DNA of 64,000 nt from Chitinophagaceae bacterium PMP191F (GTDB taxonomy: Bacteria > Bacteroidota > Bacteroidia > Chitinophagales > Chitinophagaceae), in assembly GCA_001302245.1 (NCBI GenBank), contig LGYU01000036.1, forward strand, positions 35,479 through 99,478. Direction: 5' to 3'. How positions within the stretch are numbered: the stretch's first letter is position 1; each line of letters opens with the position of its first letter. Below the pieces are notes generated by a model that did not search any database, was not told the origin of the DNA, and saw nothing but the letters and a program-made list of their open reading frames with translations. Shown here piece by piece: positions 1-9,647 of this stretch. The translations under genes were made by a program, and so were the position numbers.

Positions 1-282
1 GTTTCTTTTGATCACCTCTCCTGAATTCAGCTTCTGGTTTACATCTGTTACAGATTCGTTGTCAGATGCAGTACCAGTAACCAGTGGTAATCCACCTGCC
101 ATACCATAACTGTTGCCCACATCGCTGATGGCTACATTGTTTTTTGACACCTGTATGTCAAGACTGTTCTTTAATGCAATGTTGATCGCATCGTTCAGAC
201 CCAGTTTCTGGCTGAAGCCGGGTATAGCACAACATACCATGCCCAGTAAACAAAACAAATACTTTATCCGGATGCTTTTCAT
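1..282 (-). CDS. TolC-family outer-membrane efflux protein, N-terminal part
   Basis: Only the first 94 codons are inside the window; the gene runs off the left edge. The start is the ATG at 282, followed by a Sec signal peptide (hydrophobic core LLGMVCCAIPGFSQ) and the opening TolC-type helix pattern (LGLNDAINIALKNSLDIQ). TolC proteins form the outer-membrane channel of tripartite RND pumps. It follows the RND permease by 21 bp on the same strand, and the adaptor lies upstream of that, so the three form one operon. The family is clear from this start and from the context; the rest of the protein cannot be judged here. Confidence 0.85.
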   Translation of the reverse strand, partial: MKSIRIKYLFCLLGMVCCAIPGFSQKLGLNDAINIALKNSLDIQVSKNNVAISDVGNSYGMAGGLPLVTGTASDNESVTDVNQKLNSGEVIKRN

Positions 283-303
283 ATTATCCTTGTATGGCAA
301 TTT

Positions 304-3300
304 TTAATGAGCGGCTGTTCCTGTGTACTCTTCTTCCTTCACTTTTTTGTGTTTACCGGAAAGGAAAGTGTACACCGCAGGAATTACCAGTAATGTTAAG
401 ATCAGTGAAAATAAGATACCGCCTACTACTACAATACCCAGGGGAATACGGCTGGAGGATGCAGCACCCAGGCTTAACGCAATAGGCAACGCCCCCAGTG
501 AAGTAGCCAGACTGGTCATCAGGATAGGACGTAAACGTTGTGTAGACGCTTCTATTACCGCTTCCAGTTTTGACAGGCCCTGTTCACGTTTCTGATTGGC
601 AAACTCTACGATCAGGATACCATTTTTGGTAACCAGACCAATCAGCATGATCATACCGATCTCTGAGAAGATATTCAGGGTTTGACCAAATGCCGCTAAA
701 CTCAATAATGCACCTGCCAGCGCCAGTGGCACCGTAAACATGATAGCCAGCGGATCAATAAAGCTTTCAAACTGTGCTGCCAGTACCAGGTAGATCAATA
801 TCAGCGCCAGTACAAAAGCAAACACGATGTTGGAAGAGCTTTCAGCATAGTCTCTCGACGGACCGCTTAAAGCAGTCTGGAAAGTTTCATCCAGCAATGG
901 TTTGGCAATAGCATTCATCGCTTTGATACCATCACCAATGGTATGTCCTTCGGCCAGTGAAGCCGATATTGTAGCTGATTTATAGCGGTTAAAGTGGTAT
1001 AATGTAGAAGGGCTGCTCCCCTCTTCCAGATGGATCACTGCACTCAACGGAATGCTTTCACCACGGTTATTTTTTACATATAGTTTTTCAATATCAAAAG
1101 GCTTGTTACGATCTGTACGGTCAACCTGTGCAATTACCTGGTATTGGTAACCATTCATAATGAAATAGGCCATCCTGCCGCCACCAAATGCAGCCTGCAT
1201 AGCCGCTACCACATCTGAAGTAGACAATCCCAGATCACGTACTTTCATACGATCAACAGTTACCCGCAATTCAGGCTTATTGAATTTCAGGTTCACGTCT
1301 ACGTTAGCAAAGGTTTTATCTTTTCGTGCTTCTTCCAGAAACTTAGGAATGATAGCTTTCAGTTTGTTAAGATCCTGGTTTTGTAAAATGAACTGTACCG
1401 GCAAACTACCCCTTGAACCGGCACCTACCGAAATGGTTTGTTCCTGTACAGCAAACACACGTGCCTCATTGAACCTGCCTACCTTACGTTGCAGATCATT
1501 GGCAATTTCAGACTGGCTGCGGGAACGTTCTTTAGGTGATATCAATGCAATCCTTGGCTGTGAAGAGTTGGTGCTACCAAAACCGCCACCACCACCTACG
1601 CGTGCAAAAACGAAATCCCTTTCCGGAACGGAATCGTACAGGTAGTTGGCAATATTATCGGTCACATTCTGCATGTAACTGAAACTGGTTCCTTCAGCAG
1701 CCGTTACCGTAAAACGGATACTGCTGCGGTCTTCCAGCGGTGCAATTTCGCTGGGCATATTGCGCAACACCACCACAATGCTGGCAACACACAACATAAT
1801 AATGAGCCAGGCTGTCCAGCGTATTTTCATAAAACCGGTCAGCAGTTTTTTATAGCCGCTTTCCATGCCTTCAAAGAAAGGCTCCGTTTTATTGTAGAAC
1901 CAGCCGTGACCGGATTTTTTGGTAGTAAGATATACGTTCAATACGGGTGTAATGGTTAGCGACACAAAGGCCGAGATCAATACGGCAGCAGCCAGTACCA
2001 CCCCAAATTCGCGGAACAGGCGTCCCACAAACCCTTCCAGGAAGATCACCGGTAAAAACACCACTGCCAGTGTAATAGAGGTAGAGATCACCGCAAAAAA
2101 GATCTCCTTACTGCCTTCCAGTGCTGCCTTGCGGATAGGCATGCCTTCTTCCAGCTTGCGGAAGATGTTTTCCGTAACCACAATACCATCATCTACCACC
2201 AGCCCCGTTGCCAGTACAATACCCAGCAGCGTAAGTATGTTGATAGAGAAGCCCGCCACATACATAACAAAGAAAGTAGCGATCAGTGAAATAGGAATGT
2301 CTATCAGCGGACGGATAGCGATCAGCCAGTTTCGGAAGAAGAAGAAGATCACCAGTACTACCAATCCGAAGGCAATCAGTAACGTTTCTTCCACCTCAGC
2401 CAGTGAGTTACGGATATTCTGCGTGTTGTCGATCAACACGTGAAACTGGATGTCTGATTTATTGGCCTTTTCAATTTCTTTCAGCCTTTTGTAAAACTCG
2501 TCGGCAATTTCAATATTGTTGGCGCCTGGCTGTGGTATCAATGCCAGGCCAATAGCATTTACACCATTGTACTTCCAGCTTTGCTCCATAGATTCAGGGC
2601 CCAGTTCCACACGCGCCAGTTCACTTAAACGTATAATACCTGTACTGTCCTGCCGGATGATGAGGTCACGGAACTGCTGTTCGGAAGTAAGTCTGCCCAG
2701 TGTACGAATGGTCAGTTCGGTATTGTTGCCATATATTTTACCGGGTGGCAATTCTATGTTTTCGGTATTGAGTGCAGTTCTGATCTCACTGAACGATACA
2801 CCATAGCCGTTCATTTTATCAGGGTTGAGCCAGATGCGCATGGAATAACGTTTCTGCCCGAAGATGTTGATAGCGCTTACGTCATTAATGGTTTGTAACT
2901 GTTGCTGCAATACGTTCTCTGCATAATCACTCAGTTCCAGCAAACTTTTTGTAGAGCTCTGCACAGCAAGAATGAGGATGAAATCACTGTTGGCATCAGC
3001 CTTGGAAACCACCGGTGGTGCATCAATATCCTGTGGCAGACTACGTGAAGCCTGCCCTACCTTATCACGTACATCACTGGCCGCAGCTTCCATATCTACT
3101 CCCAGGTTAAATTCCACCGTGATCTGGCTGCTACCCAGGTTACTGGAAGAAGTAATGGTACGGATACCGGGAATACCATTGATCTGTTTTTCCAGCGGTT
3201 CGGTGATCTGGCTTTCGATAATATCCGGGTTGGCGCCTGTATACGAGGTGCTTACGGTAATAATGGGAGGATCAATTGCGGGGTAATCTCTTACGGCAAG

Positions 3301-3393
3301 AAACGTATAACCAACAATTCCGAAAAGGATAAGCGCCAGGTTCATAACTGTTGCCAGTACTGGTCGCTTCAACGATAATTCAGAAATATTCAT
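304..3393 (-). CDS. RND (HAE1-type) efflux permease, system 1
   Basis: Inner-membrane proton/drug antiporter of the AcrB type, 1029 residues, the usual length. It opens with MNISELSLKRPVLATVMNLA, the first transmembrane helix. The TM4 proton-relay motif GLVVDDGIVVTENI, with an adjacent Asp pair, lies near residue 400. The second half repeats the 12-helix plan and ends with a short Lys/Glu-rich cytoplasmic tail. The GGGGGFGSTNSSQP stretch in the periplasmic porter region is Gly-rich. It sits 20 bp after the adaptor and 21 bp before the TolC gene. The substrate cannot be read from the sequence. A double-Asp TM4 favours HAE1 (organic compounds) over the heavy-metal type. Confidence 0.93.
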   Translation of the reverse strand: MNISELSLKRPVLATVMNLALILFGIVGYTFLAVRDYPAIDPPIITVSTSYTGANPDIIESQITEPLEKQINGIPGIRTITSSSNLGSSQITVEFNLGVDMEAAASDVRDKVGQASRSLPQDIDAPPVVSKADANSDFILILAVQSSTKSLLELSDYAENVLQQQLQTINDVSAINIFGQKRYSMRIWLNPDKMNGYGVSFSEIRTALNTENIELPPGKIYGNNTELTIRTLGRLTSEQQFRDLIIRQDSTGIIRLSELARVELGPESMEQSWKYNGVNAIGLALIPQPGANNIEIADEFYKRLKEIEKANKSDIQFHVLIDNTQNIRNSLAEVEETLLIAFGLVVLVIFFFFRNWLIAIRPLIDIPISLIATFFVMYVAGFSINILTLLGIVLATGLVVDDGIVVTENIFRKLEEGMPIRKAALEGSKEIFFAVISTSITLAVVFLPVIFLEGFVGRLFREFGVVLAAAVLISAFVSLTITPVLNVYLTTKKSGHGWFYNKTEPFFEGMESGYKKLLTGFMKIRWTAWLIIMLCVASIVVVLRNMPSEIAPLEDRSSIRFTVTAAEGTSFSYMQNVTDNIANYLYDSVPERDFVFARVGGGGGFGSTNSSQPRIALISPKERSRSQSEIANDLQRKVGRFNEARVFAVQEQTISVGAGSRGSLPVQFILQNQDLNKLKAIIPKFLEEARKDKTFANVDVNLKFNKPELRVTVDRMKVRDLGLSTSDVVAAMQAAFGGGRMAYFIMNGYQYQVIAQVDRTDRNKPFDIEKLYVKNNRGESIPLSAVIHLEEGSSPSTLYHFNRYKSATISASLAEGHTIGDGIKAMNAIAKPLLDETFQTALSGPSRDYAESSSNIVFAFVLALILIYLVLAAQFESFIDPLAIMFTVPLALAGALLSLAAFGQTLNIFSEIGMIMLIGLVTKNGILIVEFANQKREQGLSKLEAVIEASTQRLRPILMTSLATSLGALPIALSLGAASSSRIPLGIVVVGGILFSLILTLLVIPAVYTFLSGKHKKVKEEEYTGTAAH

Positions 3394-3413
3394 GAGGCTT
3401 TGCTATCAGATCA

Positions 3414-4487
3414 TTATTGAATACTGGCCAGGTCGTTTAATTTTTTTACGCTGCGTACTTTAACAGCAGCTTTGGGCCGGGCAAATAACACACCGGTTAC
3501 AATTACAGAGTCGCCGGGATTAACTCCTTTCACCACTTCTATGTTGTTGGCTTCACGTACACCGGTTTCCACATTGGCAAATACAGCTTTGCCGTCTTTT
3601 ACCAATACCAACTGTTTGTTCTTGTCGTCGGGAATGATACAGTTGGTGGGCACCATGATAGCATTTTTATTTACCTGCGAAGTGAGGTACACTTTTACAA
3701 AGCTGCCAGGATTGGCATTACCCTGTTCAAGCAGGGCACGTACCTTTAAATTGCGGGTGGCCTGGTTTACCTGCGGTTCTATAGCAATGATCCGCGCTTT
3801 GCGACGGTTGGCTTTATTGTTGTCCAGCAATAGTTCTACCATTCCGCCTTTCTGTATAATATTGCTGAATTCTTCGGGCAGGGTAAAATCGATCTTTATT
3901 TTATCTACCTGTTGCATCGTGGCAATCACAGTGGCAGTAGTTACAAAAGCACCGGGACTTACCTGTCGTAAGCCTACCACACCGCTGAATGGCGCTTTGA
4001 TCACTGTTTTATCTATTAGCGCCTGGGTATAGGCCATATCAGCTTTATAGCCGCTTACCTGGTTCTGGATAGCGTCATAATCGCTCTGGTTCAGACCATT
4101 TACTGCCAGCAGTTTCTGGTAGCGTTCCTCCGTTTTTTGGGCCAGGTCCAGCAATACCTTTGTTTTTTCCAACTGCGCTTTCAGGTCAGCGTCATTTACA
4201 CGGGCCAGAACGGTTCCAGCCTGCACAAAGGTGCCTTCGGGAATATTCAGATAAATTAAACGGCCACTTACTTCGGGATGCATTTCCACATACTCGTTGG
4301 CCAGTACCGTACCATTGGCCTCAACGGCGGTTGTTACGGTTTGTGGTTGTGCCACAATTACATCAACAAGGGGAACAGCAGCAGGTTTGGGTTGAGGGGA
4401 AGTTTTTTTGTCTTTACAACCAGCAATCGCAAACAATGCCAAAAGAACTAAACCAATAGCCTTTGCAGGTTTATTTAACCAATACAT
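3414..4487 (-). CDS. RND efflux periplasmic adaptor (membrane fusion protein) lipoprotein, system 1
   Basis: Periplasmic adaptor linking the permease to TolC, 357 residues from the ATG at 4487. I prefer this start to the upstream GTG-type frame opening at 4538: it places a lipoprotein signal (AIGLVLLALFAIAGC, lipobox AIAGC) at the N-terminus, and a -7-like box at 4510-4517 lies inside the longer frame. After the lipobox come a charged linker, a biotinyl/lipoyl-like half (GRLIYLNIPEGTFVQAGTVL), a helical hairpin, the second half (APFSGVVGLRQVSPGAFV) and beta-barrel/MP domains. First gene of a three-gene operon with the RND permease and TolC. Confidence 0.9.
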   Translation of the reverse strand: MYWLNKPAKAIGLVLLALFAIAGCKDKKTSPQPKPAAVPLVDVIVAQPQTVTTAVEANGTVLANEYVEMHPEVSGRLIYLNIPEGTFVQAGTVLARVNDADLKAQLEKTKVLLDLAQKTEERYQKLLAVNGLNQSDYDAIQNQVSGYKADMAYTQALIDKTVIKAPFSGVVGLRQVSPGAFVTTATVIATMQQVDKIKIDFTLPEEFSNIIQKGGMVELLLDNNKANRRKARIIAIEPQVNQATRNLKVRALLEQGNANPGSFVKVYLTSQVNKNAIMVPTNCIIPDDKNKQLVLVKDGKAVFANVETGVREANNIEVVKGVNPGDSVIVTGVLFARPKAAVKVRSVKKLNDLASIQ

Positions 4488-4509
4488 GAGCAGGATTTTA
4501 TAAACGTAA

Positions 4510-4517
4510 CAAATATA
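4510..4517 (-). promoter_or_regulatory. Possible promoter -7 box for RND operon 1
   Basis: On the minus strand these bases read TATATTTG, an exact match to the Bacteroidota -7 consensus TAnnTTTG, 23 bp upstream of the adaptor ATG at 4487. No good TTTG -33 box sits 19 bp further upstream, so the call is tentative. Confidence 0.35.
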
Positions 4518-4685
4518 ATCAGATTTCATTCTCACCACGGTATTCTTGATAAACGGAAAGCAAATCGTTCATTGCTCCATCATTAGACGGCAACATTGCC
4601 GATACCCCCATTAAAAAGTGCTTAAAAATCACTTTATGGCCATTTGTGATTTTAGGCTTTTCTTTGCCTCAAATCAATCAATAGT

Positions 4686-5198
4686 ATGCTTCCGCAAGTT
4701 GGTATTATTATGGGTAGCGACAGCGATCTGGATGTAATGAAAGCTGCCGCTGATGTGTTGCAGGAACTGGGTGTTCATTTTGAATTGACAGTAGTTTCCG
4801 CACACCGTACACCGTTAAGAATGGTAGAATACGCCAAAACGGCCCGTGAACGTGGTTTAAAAGTGATCATTGCCGGTGCCGGCGGGGCCGCTCACCTGCC
4901 GGGTATGGTGGCTTCCATTACTCCACTGCCTGTAATTGGTGTACCTGTAAAATCATCCAACTCTATTGATGGCTGGGATTCTGTATTGTCCATTTTACAG
5001 ATGCCGGCAGGCATACCTGTAGCTACTGTAGCGCTGAATGGTGCTAAAAATGCAGGTATCCTGGCAGCCAGCATCATCGGGGCATTTGACGAAACAGTGG
5101 GTAATAATGTAGCTGTTTTTAAACAAAAGCTTGAATCTGAGGTATTAAAAAAAGTTGATCATCTGAAAAAAGCAGGATGGACCAATAAATTTGATTAA
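4686..5198 (+). CDS. purE: 5-(carboxyamino)imidazole ribonucleotide mutase (PurE class I)
   Basis: Converts N5-CAIR to CAIR in de novo purine synthesis, in the cytoplasm. At 170 residues it has the normal class I length. It starts with the family hallmark [14 protein letters not shown], followed by VVSAHRTP (catalytic His/Arg loop), [14 protein letters not shown] and [22 protein letters not shown]. It is divergent from RND operon 1 and 32 bp upstream of a same-strand gene of unknown function. purK is not in the window. Confidence 0.97.
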   Translation: MLPQVGIIMGSDSDLDVMKAAADVLQELGVHFELTVVSAHRTPLRMVEYAKTARERGLKVIIAGAGGAAHLPGMVASITPLPVIGVPVKSSNSIDGWDSVLSILQMPAGIPVATVALNGAKNAGILAASIIGAFDETVGNNVAVFKQKLESEVLKKVDHLKKAGWTNKFD

Positions 5199-5230
5199 TT
5201 GTGCCATAGCTGTATTAATTTGCGTGCGTT

Positions 5231-6106
5231 ATGAAGGTAAAGCTGCTTGATTTTAAAGAATTGAAGGATTTTCCAGCTGGTTCGGCTATTGAATTTTACA
5301 ATGAGAAAATTTACCTGGTGGGAGATGAAGCAAGGGAATTGTTAATACTGGATAAGAGATGGAAACAAAAAGAAAGTCTGCCGCTTTTTCCACGCACTGC
5401 CCCCGATGCAGGAACTCCTGGCAAAAAAAATGTTCTTGAGGCCAGCACTGTTATTGAAGTAAACAGTATTCCTCGTTTACTGGTACTGGGTTCCGGCACC
5501 ACAGAAGAAAACCGCAGCAAAGCGTTGCTGGTGAATCTTGACGACCTGTACAAAGAAGAATTTGAGATTGCTACATTCTACGACAGGCTCGAACCGCTTG
5601 GTATGAGCGTTATCAATATTGAATCAGCTGCCGTTATTATGGACAAGCTGATCCTGGGCAACCGTGGTCATAAGGATGCGCCCGATAATCATGCTATTAT
5701 TACTTCACACGAATTCTGGAAAGAACAGGATACTGCAGAGATATCCACTCTGAAGTTTGATCTTCCGGAAGCAACCAATGGTAATTTTGCCGGTATCTCA
5801 GGTATGGCCTATGCCCCTGAAAATGACTGGCTGATCTTTACCATGTCTACCGAAAACACCGCTCAGGCAGATAAACAAATTGAAAGCTACCTGTGTATTG
5901 TTGAAAATGCCGCCTGGAAAATAGGTCGTAAAAAGATCAAGGTGAATTACCAGCTGAATCTGGGCAAAACCTACAAATGGGCGCGTGGATATAAATTAGA
6001 ATCAGTGTGCATCCAGTCAGAGAAGGTAAACCGCGTTAAAGTACATCTTGTTGCCGATAATGATACGGGTGTTACGTATTTGTTCAAGGCAGTAGTTAAA
6101 ATATAG
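5231..6106 (+). CDS. Uncharacterised beta-propeller-like protein (resembles DUF6929)
   Basis: 291 residues with no signal peptide, so probably cytoplasmic. The sequence alternates short beta strands with phrases such as EKIYLVGDEARELLILDKRW, IPRLLVLGSGTTEENRSKALLV and GISGMAYAPENDWLIFTMST. This is the look of a small propeller that compares stored settings or energies, as in DUF6929-type proteins; that family assignment is from memory and not secure. It begins 32 bp after purE on the same strand, so the two may be cotranscribed. No catalytic residues are evident. It converges with bshC; the spacer holds two small hairpins (6130-6146 and 6159-6171) without a T-run. Confidence 0.75.
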   Translation: MKVKLLDFKELKDFPAGSAIEFYNEKIYLVGDEARELLILDKRWKQKESLPLFPRTAPDAGTPGKKNVLEASTVIEVNSIPRLLVLGSGTTEENRSKALLVNLDDLYKEEFEIATFYDRLEPLGMSVINIESAAVIMDKLILGNRGHKDAPDNHAIITSHEFWKEQDTAEISTLKFDLPEATNGNFAGISGMAYAPENDWLIFTMSTENTAQADKQIESYLCIVENAAWKIGRKKIKVNYQLNLGKTYKWARGYKLESVCIQSEKVNRVKVHLVADNDTGVTYLFKAVVKI

Positions 6107-6195
6107 TTCAACACCTTATGCTGAACACAGAACGCTACATGCGTTCAAATACAGCATACCTGCATTGCAGGCATTAGGCGTTTTGCATCCGGCGT

Positions 6196-7791
6196 TTAAC
6201 CTTCAGACAAAATAACAAACTCCTGTTCCAGCGTTAATGAATGCTGATAAATGAGATCTATAAAAGCTGGTCCCCATTGTGCATAGTAGGGCATAAAATT
6301 GTCAACGCGTTCCTGCAGTCCGTTACGGGGAAACAAAGCTGTTTTGATAACATGGATCTGCCGCTGTTCTGATTCATACTTTCTTTTCTCTGCCCGCAAC
6401 AACTTTTTCTCCAGTTCCTGCAAAGGTTTTAAAGCCCTTACCTGCAGCGCTTCCACATGTTGTTGCAATGATTTGTCAACCGCAATGGCTTTATCTTTTA
6501 CCAGTTGATATAATTTATTAGCTGCCTCCAGTTCCTGCTGCAACTTCAGTTCGCCATTCTTATGACTGCTTACCAGTTGATTCAGCAATTGCTGTTCAGA
6601 TTGAAAAAGATCTGCTGCCGACCAACCCATTTTGTCTATCTTTTCCTGCCATTTCTTTTCAATCACCAGAAATGAATTGCGCAGTATCAGCATCGGGAAA
6701 GGTACACTGTATTGTTCAAACAGTGCTTTCAACTCCAGCCAGTAAGCTGTTTCTCCACCACCACCTACAAATACAATGTTGGGTAAAATAGTTTCCTGGT
6801 ATAATCCACGTAAGATCACATTGGGACTGAATCGTTCCGGATGTGCCGCAAGTTCAGCCTGTATTTCTTCCCTGGTAAAAGTGATGTTGGTATTGCGTAC
6901 CTCATATCCTTCTCCTTTTGCTTCTATCAGTTCACGGATATCATCTTTCAGGTAAAACAGGTTAATTTCACGCGGATTGGCCTGTACTTTATAATGAGAA
7001 GATAATTGTGTGATGGTTCTATTAACTGTGACAGCCGGCTGATGCTGGAAAAGATCATTTTCAAAAACCGGCTGCATTACTTTCTTCAGGTTGGCATTAT
7101 CGGGCATGATCACTACCAAACCATACGCAGCAAATAAAGTATGCAACAGTTTAAAAGTAGCAGTCTGCACATCTGTACTTTCCAGGTAACAGGTTTTCAA
7201 TAAGGCTACCAGTTCTTTCCCGTATGGCTGTATGGAAAGCTCTCCTTCTATGCGATGTATCAGCAGGTCAAGACCTTTGGTATTCATCCGGCCCACAGCA
7301 CCTTTCTGTTTGGTATTCCAGGTTATTTTTTCACCAGCCAGGTATACAGCACCCAGTTCATCCAGGTCAGCATCTTCACTTCCCATCCAGAATACCGGTA
7401 CAAAATGGCTGTCCGGCATTTCCTGTTTAAAGCGCTCTGCAAGTTTGATCACATGCAGTATCTTATACACAAAATACAGGTTACCGGTAAAAATAGCCGG
7501 TTGGTGCGCCGTGGTAATGGTGTAAGTATTGGGTTGCAATAATAACTGAATATTGTCCTGAACAGCCTGTACAGCAGGTACACCTGCATACTGCTTTTCC
7601 AGTTCCTGTACCAGCAATGGACGGGGTGTTTCCACCTTTTGGCGTGCCTCAATAGCATTACGGATACCTTCTGCCGAAACTTTATGCTGGTAAAATGGCT
7701 GCAATGCTTCCGCATTATTGAGGTAATCAACAATGAGCTTGGAAAAGTAACCAGTTTGCGGATATGCTACGGTAGTAGAATTAACATTCAT
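6196..7791 (-). CDS. bshC: Bacillithiol biosynthesis cysteine-adding enzyme BshC
   Basis: Adds cysteine to glucosaminyl-malate in the last step of bacillithiol synthesis. The 531 residues match the family length. Recognisable blocks are TITTAHQPAIFTGNLYFVYK, HFVPVFWMGSEDADLDEL, NVILRGLYQETILPNIVFVG with the GGGE segment, and a long C-terminal coiled coil (about residues 390-480) ending in a short helical segment. BshC is a Rossmann-like cytoplasmic protein found in Bacteroidota as well as Firmicutes. bshA and bshB are not in this window. It stands alone, converging with the preceding gene. Confidence 0.95.
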   Translation of the reverse strand: MNVNSTTVAYPQTGYFSKLIVDYLNNAEALQPFYQHKVSAEGIRNAIEARQKVETPRPLLVQELEKQYAGVPAVQAVQDNIQLLLQPNTYTITTAHQPAIFTGNLYFVYKILHVIKLAERFKQEMPDSHFVPVFWMGSEDADLDELGAVYLAGEKITWNTKQKGAVGRMNTKGLDLLIHRIEGELSIQPYGKELVALLKTCYLESTDVQTATFKLLHTLFAAYGLVVIMPDNANLKKVMQPVFENDLFQHQPAVTVNRTITQLSSHYKVQANPREINLFYLKDDIRELIEAKGEGYEVRNTNITFTREEIQAELAAHPERFSPNVILRGLYQETILPNIVFVGGGGETAYWLELKALFEQYSVPFPMLILRNSFLVIEKKWQEKIDKMGWSAADLFQSEQQLLNQLVSSHKNGELKLQQELEAANKLYQLVKDKAIAVDKSLQQHVEALQVRALKPLQELEKKLLRAEKRKYESEQRQIHVIKTALFPRNGLQERVDNFMPYYAQWGPAFIDLIYQHSLTLEQEFVILSEG

Positions 7792-7934
7792 AATGAAGCG
7801 TCAAAAATAATACGTACTGTACGATCGGGATAGCCTGTCATCAACTTTAACGTTCTGTTGCCTCTGCCTTTATCCACTGCGCTAAAGATACAACAGCCAT
7901 CCATGCAAAAGGTTGAAAAATATATGCCCATAAA

Positions 7935-7957
7935 AAAGGCCCCGGTGTTTCCGGGGC
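7935..7957 (-). terminator. Rho-independent terminator after the aldose epimerase gene
   Basis: Perfect 9-bp GC-rich stem (AGGCCCCGG/CCGGGGCCT) with a TGTTT loop. On the minus strand it is followed by a run of T (complement of 7929-7934). It lies 37 bp beyond the stop of the minus-strand gene at 7995. Confidence 0.85.
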
Positions 7958-7994
7958 CTGTATCTGGTTGCTGACCAAACTTATCTGCCAGCTG

Positions 7995-9155
7995 TTATTT
8001 TACAGAGAATTTATACACTGTTACGTGGTGATAGGTTTCACCGGGCTTCAAGATGGTGCTGGGAAATGTGGGCTGATTGGGTGAATCAGGAAAATGTTGC
8101 GTTTCGAGACACAACGCCGCATGCTGTACATACTTTTTGCCGCCACGTGTATTTTGTAATGTACCATCCAGGAAATTACCTGAATAGAACTGGATACCGG
8201 GTTGCGTGGTGAATACTTCCATATAACGACCACTAGCCGCATGATACAAAGCGCCGATCAGTTCCAGACCACTATCGCTACGGGTCAGCACCCAATTGTG
8301 ATCATAACCACCTTTCACTTTGGCAATGTCCTGCCCTATTTTTTTAGGTGCATTAAAATCCATCGGCGTGCCCTTTACATCGGGGTTCTGCCCGGTTGGG
8401 ATCAGCTTTTCATTTACTGCTGTATATTTATCGGCTTTCAGCCACAGCTCATGATCCAGGATGGTGGAATCGCTACCGGCTGACAGGTTGAAATAAGCAT
8501 GATTGGTCAGGTTTACCGGTGTAGGTTTATCTGTAGTGGCAGTATAATCAATTTTCAGACTGTTATCACTGGTTAGCGTATATACAACAGTTACCTGCAG
8601 ATTGCCGGGGTAACCTTCTTCGCCATCTTTGCTCAGGTAGCTCAGTTGCAAACTGCTGTCGCCGGGTAGCGGTGTTGCAGTCCATACTACTTTATCATAT
8701 CCTTTGTTGCCGCCATGCAATGAATTACCGTTGTCGTTGGCAGACAGTTTATATGTTTTACCATCCAGTTTGAACGCTGCGTTGGCAATACGATTGCCAT
8801 AACGGCCTATAATACCACCAAAGAACGGGTTGCCTTTCTGACGAAAACCGCTTAACGAATCAAACCCCAGGATCACATTACCAGGGGTACCGCTTTTATC
8901 GGGCATTACCAGGTCGGTCAGCGTAGCTCCGTAGTTGATGATCTTCGCTACAGCGCCGTGCGCATTGGTCATTGTGTATTGAGTAATAGCCGCACTGTCT
9001 GCAGTACCATAAGGTTGTTGTGTGATGGTGCTATGTGCCACAGCATCTGTTTTAGCTGTTTCGGCAGGTTTGGGATTGTTATCATTACAGGAAGCCAGTA
9101 AAAAACCAGTTGCAATGATCATTCCACCCATGAAATGGCAGCAATTTTTGTTCAT
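7995..9155 (-). CDS. Aldose 1-epimerase, exported lipoprotein
   Basis: Mutarotase interconverting alpha and beta anomers of hexoses, 386 residues from the ATG at 9155. That start gives a compact lipoprotein signal (MGGMIIATGFLLASC); the longer frame to 9215 would bury it behind about 20 extra residues. GalM-family blocks follow: INYGATLTDLVMPDKSG, GRYGNRIANAAFKLDGK, NDNGNSLHGG, NLTNHAYFNL (substrate-binding His) and the late Glu region CLETQHFPDSPNQ. A lipobox Cys implies a periplasmic or surface form that would handle sugars before uptake, as is common in Bacteroidota. It has its own terminator. Confidence 0.93.
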   Translation of the reverse strand: MNKNCCHFMGGMIIATGFLLASCNDNNPKPAETAKTDAVAHSTITQQPYGTADSAAITQYTMTNAHGAVAKIINYGATLTDLVMPDKSGTPGNVILGFDSLSGFRQKGNPFFGGIIGRYGNRIANAAFKLDGKTYKLSANDNGNSLHGGNKGYDKVVWTATPLPGDSSLQLSYLSKDGEEGYPGNLQVTVVYTLTSDNSLKIDYTATTDKPTPVNLTNHAYFNLSAGSDSTILDHELWLKADKYTAVNEKLIPTGQNPDVKGTPMDFNAPKKIGQDIAKVKGGYDHNWVLTRSDSGLELIGALYHAASGRYMEVFTTQPGIQFYSGNFLDGTLQNTRGGKKYVQHAALCLETQHFPDSPNQPTFPSTILKPGETYHHVTVYKFSVK

Positions 9156-9647
9156 TGTATTGTTCAGATTATGGTTAGAAAACAAGTTTGGGTTAGAAGA
9201 AAAGTGAATTGACAATCTTCAGTGGTGAATGGTCAGTGAAAACAGTTTTGGGTTACGTGTTTCTGGTTCTGTAATTCCTGATTAAAACAAACTTCGTTCG
9301 CTGATTCCTGGTTAACCTGTCAACCTTTCCGGCTTTAGTTTTGAACCACAAAGGCACCAAGCCATAAAGAACCACACAAAGAGAGATATTAGGAGTTAGA
9401 TTTTAGGGAACCCTTATCAACTTTTCACATCTCAACCATTTACTCCTTGAACCTTACTCCTTATGTCTTTTCAGACTTCTTACCTCAGGTCTGCCATAAC
9501 CATCAAACCATTCACCCATCAACAATCAGACGACATTTCATTTTCACATTCCCTGATTGACAAATTCCCTCTGCTAATATAAACAGTTATATTTGTCAAT
9601 TAGACACTTTTAATTTTTTTCTTTCGTTTTCTTTCCTGCTGATTTTA
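9156..9647. other. Intergenic region with degenerate repeats
   Basis: No convincing gene. It holds word-like degenerate repeats: a GTGAATGGTCAGTG motif near 9225, ACCACAAAGGCACCAAG/ACCACACAAAG near 9345-9380, and pyrimidine-rich CTCCTTGAACCTTACTCCTT near 9445. The last 100 bp are AT-rich and lie just beyond the stop of the dehydrogenase gene. Confidence 0.5.

Noticed and set aside
6130..6171. Two small hairpins between the beta-propeller-like gene and bshC
   Set aside because: Short stems without a T-run; not enough to call a terminator.
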